Of a DNA stretch of 64,000 nt, positions 58,668 through 64,000 are shown in pieces. The stretch covers positions 558,001 to 622,000 of the forward strand of contig CAVTGY010000002.1 in NCBI GenBank assembly GCA_963734395.1, in the 5' to 3' direction. The position numbers were made by a program, and so were the translations under genes. The first letter of the stretch is position 1. The number at the start of each line of letters is the position of its first letter. The DNA is from Bog-756 sp963734395 (GTDB taxonomy: Bacteria; Actinomycetota; Acidimicrobiia; Acidimicrobiales; RAAP-2). The notes below the pieces were generated by a model that worked only from the letters and a program-made list of their open reading frames with translations, did not search any database and was not told the origin of the DNA.

Positions 58668-59773
58668 ATGAAGCCACAGAAGCGGATCCTTACCATCGCC
58701 AACCATCTCGGGTCGGTGGGCGGCTCCGAGTCGGCTCAGCTCAGGATCTTCCAAGGGTTGGCTCAACGAGGCTGGGAGATCCACCTCCTCTATGCGAGCG
58801 CCGGTGACTACTGGCCGGAGTGGAGGAGCTGGCCTCGACCGCCACCCGCATCCGTGCCTCGATGCCGGAGACCTCGGCGCCGGTTGCCTCGACCCTGGGG
58901 TCAATGGGCGCGGGCCTCGCCGGAGTACGGGTTCGACCATCGGTCATCTACGTTCACAGTCCAGGTGACGTACCCATTGCCCTGGGGATGGCAACCATCG
59001 CCCGCAGTCGGGTGGTGATGCACCTGCACCTCCCTCCTCCACGCCGCCAGCCGACCTGGCTCAACCTGATGATGAGACGGGCCGGGTGGGCGATCGCACC
59101 ATCGTCGGATGCCGCAGAGCGTTGGGTCACTTCGGCGGCACTGGACCGGGGCCGAATGACGGTCGTTCCAACCGGAGTCGATCTCGATCGATACTCCCCC
59201 CTGGCCGATGACCAGCGCGCGTCGGTGCGGAAGGGGATCGGTCTGGGGGACGACGAGCGGGTGGTCCTCTATGCGGGGCGGATGGAATGGAACAAGGGTG
59301 CACACGTGCTCATCGACGCCATCCACCAGATCCGCGCTCCGGTGCACGTGGTGGTGAGCGGCAGCTCCGACGATGCCGACTACCTGCTGTCCCTGCAGCA
59401 GCGTGCAAAAGCGGGCAGGGTCACCATTCTCGGGCCACGCTCCGACATGCCCGCCCTGATGGCCGCGGCCGACTTGCTGGTCCTTCCCAGCAACGTGCCC
59501 GAGACACAGGGGCTGGTCCTGGCCGAGGCAATGGCGTGTGGAACACCGGTTGTCGCATTCGACGTCGGGGGGGTCGCCGAGTCGATGCGAGCCTTTCCCG
59601 ACCAGCTGGTCCCGCCCAACGATCTACCGGCACTGGCGGCGACCGTCGAGCGCTACGTCAGTTGGCGATCCAGCGACCCCGAATTGGGCCGGCGCTCGAG
59701 AGCCTGGGTTGCCGACCACCTGTCCCTCGACCGATCGATCAAACGAGTGGCAGAGGTTCTCACCCGAGTCTGA
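58668..59773 (+). CDS. GT4-family glycosyltransferase
   Basis: About 368 residues with GT-B fold. The N-terminus KRILTIANHLGSVGGSESAQ resembles the GG-rich acceptor loop; an indel near 58815 precedes EELASTATRIRASMPE. The donor domain has VVPTGVDLDRYSP, VLYAGRMEWNKGAHVLIDAI, SDMPALMAAADLLVLPSNVP and the nucleotide Glu motif ETQGLVLAEAMACGTPVVAF. Retaining enzyme using a nucleotide-sugar; sugar unknown. Encoded 46 bases after the third sulfotransferase. Confidence 0.9.
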
Positions 59774-59864
59774 CGCCTCAACCCGGTCACCAGCCGGCCC
59801 GTGCGCCAAGGCTCCCGCCGAGCTCCACCTCCGGAGCGGCGCCGGTCCGAGTAACGTCGGGAGA

Positions 59865-60068
59865 ATGTCAGATCGTTCCCGCAAGATCGCCAAGCCGGCG
59901 GCGGCACTCGGCGTGCTCGCCACCATGGCCAGCATTTGGTGGTTCGCCCTGAGGCCTCGGCGAAAGCACAAGAAGCGAGGAGTAGTCGCCGACGGGCACC
60001 GCGGCCGGCCGACCGTCGGCCTGGTGAATGTGGCCCGGCGGGGACGCACTCACGCCCGGCCCCGATAG
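59865..60068 (+). CDS. Small single-pass membrane protein
   Basis: About 67 codons: a basic N-terminus, one hydrophobic helix (AAALGVLATMASIWWFAL), and a very basic tail (RPRRKHKKR). No recognised family. It stands 91 bases after the glycosyltransferase and 10 before the MFS start. The tail may be shortened or shifted by an indel. Confidence 0.4.
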   Translation: MSDRSRKIAKPAAALGVLATMASIWWFALRPRRKHKKRGVVADGHRGRPTVGLVNVARRGRTHARPR

Positions 60069-60078
60069 CCTCGCCTGA

Positions 60079-61360
60079 GTGGCCCTGGCATCATTGCGCC
60101 CGCTCCGGTCGCGCAACTTCGCGCTCCTGTGGTCTGCCGCCCTGGTGTCCAACGTGGGCACCTGGATGCAGACGGTTGCCCTCGGCATCCTTGTCTTCGC
60201 CACGACCGGTCAGCCGGTGTGGACAGGACTGGTGGCGGCGGCCGGGTTCATCCCCATAGGCCTGCTGGCTCCGATCGGCGGCGCGCTGGCCGACCGGCTC
60301 GATCGCCGGCGGTGGTTGATCGTCACCACCCTGGCCGAGATGTCCTTTGCCACCGTTCTGACCGTGCTCGCCGCCACCGGGCATGATCCTCCGGGCGTTC
60401 TGGTGCTGCTGTCCTTCCTCGGCGGCGCATCGGGTGCCATCGGATTCCCGGCCTACCAGGCCATCATTCCCGACCTGGTGCCCCCCGACGACCTGCTGGG
60501 CGCGGTGTCGCTGTCGTCGGCCCAGTTCAACCTGGGACGGGTGCTGGGTCCCGCCCTGGCCGGCCTGGCCCTCCTGTCCCACGACTACGCCTTGGTCTTC
60601 GGGGTCAACGCGGCCTCCTTCGGCGCGGTGGTGGTGGCGCTGGCTGATGGTGCGGTTGCCCCCGTCCCTCAACGCCGCAGACGGGCCGGCCATCGTGGCG
60701 CGCATCGTCGCCGGGGCCCGAGTGGCCATGGCCGAGCCCGGTTGCCGCGCCGCCATCGAGCTGATCGCCGTCGTCGCCCTGTTGGCGTCGCCGTTCATCG
60801 CCCTGGTGCCGGCCATGGCCGGTGTGGTCCCTCGCCACGGCGTCGACATCCCGGTGGCCACCGCGCTGTTGGTCACCGCCCAGGGGGTCGGAGCGGTGAC
60901 CGGGGCGTTGGCGATGCCCTCGCTGGCCGAACGGTTCGGCCGGCGCACCATCGTCCAGGGGGCCCTGTTCGTGCTGCCCCTGCTGCTGGTGCTCTACGGA
61001 TCTGGCCCCCACCCTGTGGTGGTCGGCGTGGCCTTCGTGGCGGTGGGCGCCGGCTACATCGCCATCCTGTCCGGGCTCAACACGGTCGTCCAACTGCGGG
61101 CCCCGGCGGAGGCCCGGGGCCGGGTCCTGAGCATCTACATGATGGGTCTGGGCATCGTCTATCCGATCGGGGCCGTGCTCCAGGGGTGGATCGCCAACCA
61201 CATCGGCGTGCGGACGGTCACGGTGGCCGGGGCGGTGGTGCTCTTCGCATCGCTTGACCGCCATCGCCGTGCTGCGACCCGGATTCTTCTCCGTCCTGGG
61301 CGACCCGTCTCGGACTCGAGCCCGCACTCGACCGTTGTTCCGACCCCGGAGGTGCCATGA
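60079..61360 (+). CDS. MFS transporter (frame-broken)
   Basis: About 427 residues of the TetA/Bcr-like MFS_3 group. GTG 60079 begins ALASLRPLRSRNFALLWSAA, typical of this class, with SNVGTWMQTVALGILVFATT. GGALADRLDRRRWLIVTTLA is the loop 2-3 signature and SLSSAQFNLGRVLGPALAGL follows. An indel near 60660 leads to the C-terminal half (GAVTGALAMPSLAERFGRRT, GVAFVAVGAGYIAILSGLNT). The last 40 residues are in an uncertain frame. The stop at 61360 overlaps the ligase ATG by four bases. Confidence 0.88.
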
Positions 61361-62726
61361 ACGACCCGGCGAACGTGGAGGTGCTCACCGCCGAGAGGGC
61401 CGAAGAGGCGCAGCGTCGTGCCGCCGGTGCCCTGGCCGCGTCCGGGCTCGTCGCCGGCCAACGAGTGGCCTTTTGCCTTCCGTCTTCGGCGGGTTGATCT
61501 GCGCGGTGCTCGGGGCGCTCCGCACCGGCGTGGTCCCGGTGCTCCTCAACGCCACCTTGCTGGAGGGCGAACGCCAGGCCCTGCTGGCCGACGCCGATCC
61601 GCAATTGATCATCACCGACGGCGCCCACCTCGCCGCGCTGGACGCGGGATCGCCGGTGGAGCTCGCTCCCCATCCGTTGACCCGACCCATGCACTACACC
61701 TCGGGCACCACCGGCCGCTCCAAGGGGGTGTGGGCGGGGCTCTGGGATGCGGACACCGCGGCCGCTGCCTTCGCCGACGAGTCCGACCTGTGGTCGTTCG
61801 GCCCCGACGATGTCCATCTGGTCTGTTCCCCCATGTACCACTCGGTGTCGATCCGGTTCGCCGGTGGGACCCTGCTCGGGCGGCGGGACCTGCGTCATCC
61901 TGAGTCGGTTCGACGCCGAGACGGCAGCGCGCCGCCCTGCTCGGCCACGCTACGGCCCGGTTCCCACCACGGCGTTCATGGCCCCGTCGGCGTTGAGCCG
62001 CCTTCTCGACGCGGAAACCGGCGCCAACGATTCGATTCGCTGCGCCTGCTGGCCCACGCCGGGTCGCCCTGTCCTCCCATCGTGAAGCGCCAGGCGTTGG
62101 AGCGGGTGGGACCCGATGTCCTGTGGGAGTTCTACGGCTCCACCGAGGGCCAGTTCACCGTGTGCTCGCCCGACGAGTGGTTGGCCCGTCCGGGCACGGT
62201 GGGTCGGGCCCGTGCCGGGCGCACGCTGTCGGTCGATCCGGACGGCACCGTCTGGTGCCGTCCCCCCGGGTTCGCTCGGTTCACCTACTGGCGGGATCCG
62301 GCCAAGACGGCGGCGGCGTGGAGGGACGGCTTCTTCACCGTCGGTGACCTGGGCAGGATGGACGCCGACGGCTACCTCTACCTCGACGGCCGTCGCGACG
62401 ACCTGATCATCAGTGGGGGGGTCAACGTCTACCCGGCCGAGGTGGAGTCGGTGTTGAGCGAGGTGGACGGGGTCGCCGAGATCGCCGTCTTCGGACGTCA
62501 CCGACGATCAGTGGGGCCAGCGGGTCTGTGCCGCGGTGGTACCGGCGGCCACAGCCCGCTCCGCAGTCGGCCGCGCCGCTGATCGAACGGCTTGCGCGCA
62601 CACGCCGCGGCCCGACTGGCCGGCTACAAGCGACCCAAGCAGTACGTGATCGTCGACGCCCTGCCCCGCACCGCCACCGGCAAGGTGCAGCGCAACCTCA
62701 TCCCCGGGATGGTCGAGGCCACGTGA
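61357..62726 (+). CDS. AMP-dependent acyl-CoA synthetase/ligase (frame-broken)
   Basis: About 455 residues. Start ATG 61357; MNDPANVEVLTAERAEEAQR, then after an indel near 61490 ICAVLGALRTGVVPVLLNAT. AMP motifs: PMHYTSGTTGRSKGVWAG, LWEFYGSTEGQFTVCSPDEW and FFTVGDLGRMDADGYLYLDG with RRDDLIISGGVNVYPAEVES. After further indels near 61890, 62000, 62500 and 62595 the catalytic-Lys tail reads PRTATGKVQRNLIPGMVEAT. Substrate unknown; coupled to the MFS gene. Confidence 0.86.
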
Positions 62727-62787
62727 GCTGCGCGAACGCGCCGCACCGGCCGGTCCCCGCTCCGACACGGTGAGGGATACTGAGGGG

Positions 62788-64000
62788 ATGAGTCCCGCAG
62801 ACGCCGGCCCCCCGATCGCCACCGTCAATCCGGTCAACGGTGAGCTGCTCCAGTCGTTCGAGCCCTACGACGCCGTCGGGGTCGAGTCCCGCCTGGCCGC
62901 CGCGGCCGCCGCCGTGCCCGTGTGGGCCGCCAGCACCTTCGCCGAACGGGCTCGTCTGCTCATCACGGTGGCCGAGCTGCTCGAGGCCGAGCTGCCCGAC
63001 ATCGCCCACACGGTCACCACCGAGATGGGCAAGCCCTTCGCCCAGGCCAAGGGGGAGGTGGCCAAGTGCGCCGGCGCCTTTCGCTGGTTCGCCGAGCACG
63101 CCGAGGGGATGCTCAGCCGACCAAGAGGTGGAGGTCGACGCCTCGCTCGGGCTGATCACCTACCAACCGCTGGGCGCGGTGCTGGCCATCATGCCGTGGA
63201 ATTTCCCCCTGTGGCAGGTGATCCGATTCCTCGCCCCCGCGGTCATGGCCGGCAACGTCGGCCTGCTCAAGCATGCGCCGAGCGTGCCCCGTACCGCTCT
63301 CGTTGCTGGAGGACCTCTTCCGGCGGGCCGGTGCTCCCGACGGCGTCTTCCAGACCCTGCTGATCGGGACCGATCAGGTGCCCTCCGTCATCGCCGACCG
63401 CCGGGTGGCCGCGGTGACCCTGACCGGCAGCGTCGGGGCCGGGCGCGCGGTGGCGGCCCAGGCCGGGGCGGTGGGAAAGAAGATCGTGCTCGAGCTCGGC
63501 GGGAGCGATCCATTCATCGTGCTTCCCTCGGCCGATCTCGAACGGGCGATCGCCGTGGGCGTGCAGGCGCGGGTCCAGAACGCCGGCCAGTCGTGCATCG
63601 CCGCCAAGCGGTTCATCGTCCACCACGATGTGGCCGAGGCCTTCACCGAGGGGTTCGTGGCCGGCATGGATGCGCTGTCGGTTGGCGATCCCTTCGACCC
63701 GGCCACCGAGGTCGGGCCGCTGGTCACCGCCGCCGCACGGGACACCATCGACGCCCAGGTGGAGGACGCCCGGAGCCACGGCGCCACCATCCTGTGCGGA
63801 GGCCGGCGGGTGGTGGGGCCCGGTGGCCCGGCCCGGCCCGGCTTCTTCTACCGGCCGACGGTGGTCACCGACATCACCCCGGCCATGCGGGTGGCCACCG
63901 AAGAGGTGTTCGGACCGGTGGCACTGCTCTATGTGGTCGGGGACGCCGACGAGGCGTTGGAGCTGGCCAACGCCACCGAGTTCGGGCTGGGCTCGAGCGT
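62788..64000 (+). CDS. Aldehyde dehydrogenase, succinic-semialdehyde type (partial, frame-broken)
   Basis: Opens at ATG 62788 and runs off the window. IATVNPVNGELLQSFEPYD and FAERARLLITVAELLEAELP are typical of GabD-like enzymes. After an indel near 63120 come LGAVLAIMPWNFPLWQVIRF and GLLKHAPSVP; after another near 63300, VAAVTLTGSVGAGRAVAAQA, KKIVLELGGSDPFIVLPSAD (Glu) and NAGQSCIAAKRFIV (Cys). TEEVFGPVALLYVV is near the edge. It oxidises a short semialdehyde with NAD(P); the exact substrate is inference. Confidence 0.9.

Noticed and set aside
1..64000. Programmed ribosomal frameshifting as a cause of the frame breaks
   Set aside because: Breaks are far too frequent, in both directions, without slippery heptamers or consistent downstream structures.
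1..64000. CRISPR arrays, insertion sequences, rRNA or prophage genes
   Set aside because: No regularly spaced repeats, transposase-like or integrase-like motifs, or rRNA segments were recognised on either strand.

Overview
The window is high-GC DNA with long back-to-back operons, many ATGA start/stop overlaps and several genes with probable leaderless starts. Together with a complete mycofactocin locus, an Rpf-like cell-wall protein and a GT39 / GtrA-GT2 / HAMP-kinase / OmpR-regulator block, this suggests an actinomycete, most likely an uncultured member of the Acidimicrobiia. That placement is inference from gene content. Roughly two thirds of the larger genes, including housekeeping ones such as ileS and leuA, are split by single-base frame changes while the protein sequence stays conserved across the break. 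The window therefore looks like error-prone assembly, and I annotate each interrupted gene as one locus.

Layout. 1-4203 (minus): GT39 glycosyltransferase, GT2/GtrA flippase-type protein, sensor kinase and OmpR-type regulator, with an 11-bp-periodic operator upstream. 4429-7954 (plus): Ser/Thr-rich secreted peptide, ApbE, ferric-reductase-like cytochrome, NuoF-like protein and 3Fe-4S ferredoxin, a probable trans-membrane electron-transfer operon. 7964-15573: MFS transporter, S33 lipoprotein peptidase, DUF998-like protein, cold-shock protein, Rpf-like protein, and two related membrane-anchored coiled-coil proteins, one carrying a GH43-like propeller.

15672-28884 (minus) is the centrepiece, a 13-gene mycofactocin operon: mftA, mftB, mftC, a first OYE/FadH-type oxidoreductase, a mycofactocin-type SDR, a second OYE/FadH-type oxidoreductase, EtfA, FixC-like ETF:quinone oxidoreductase, FixX-like ferredoxin, EtfB, mftE, a second SDR and mftF. 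mftR diverges from it. The peptide is made and matured by MftA/B/C/E, probably glycosylated by MftF, reduced by the SDRs, and plausibly reoxidised through the ETF/FixCX branch to quinone. No MftD-like or MftG-like gene is visible here.

29659-40594: rpiB, an ArsR/SRPBCC pair under a twin palindrome, a second SRPBCC pair, an acyl-CoA synthetase, an Rrf2 regulator with a nitrate/sulfonate-type ABC transporter, a third SRPBCC pair, a hydrolase-fold/adenylate cyclase fusion and a GNAT. 40603-48623: Fpg/Nei glycosylase, ileS with an FGGY kinase, a SnoaL-like protein, an alpha/beta hydrolase and a VapBC-type toxin-antitoxin pair. 48624-49407 holds only a possible degraded gene. 49408-51325: leuA behind a ribosome-mediated attenuator. 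51433-55922: glutamine-synthetase-like enzyme, SDR, gamma-glutamyl hydrolase and aldehyde dehydrogenase, resembling a gamma-glutamylated amine catabolic pathway. 56003-59773: three sulfotransferases and a GT4 glycosyltransferase. 60079-64000: MFS transporter, AMP-dependent ligase and a second aldehyde dehydrogenase that leaves the window.
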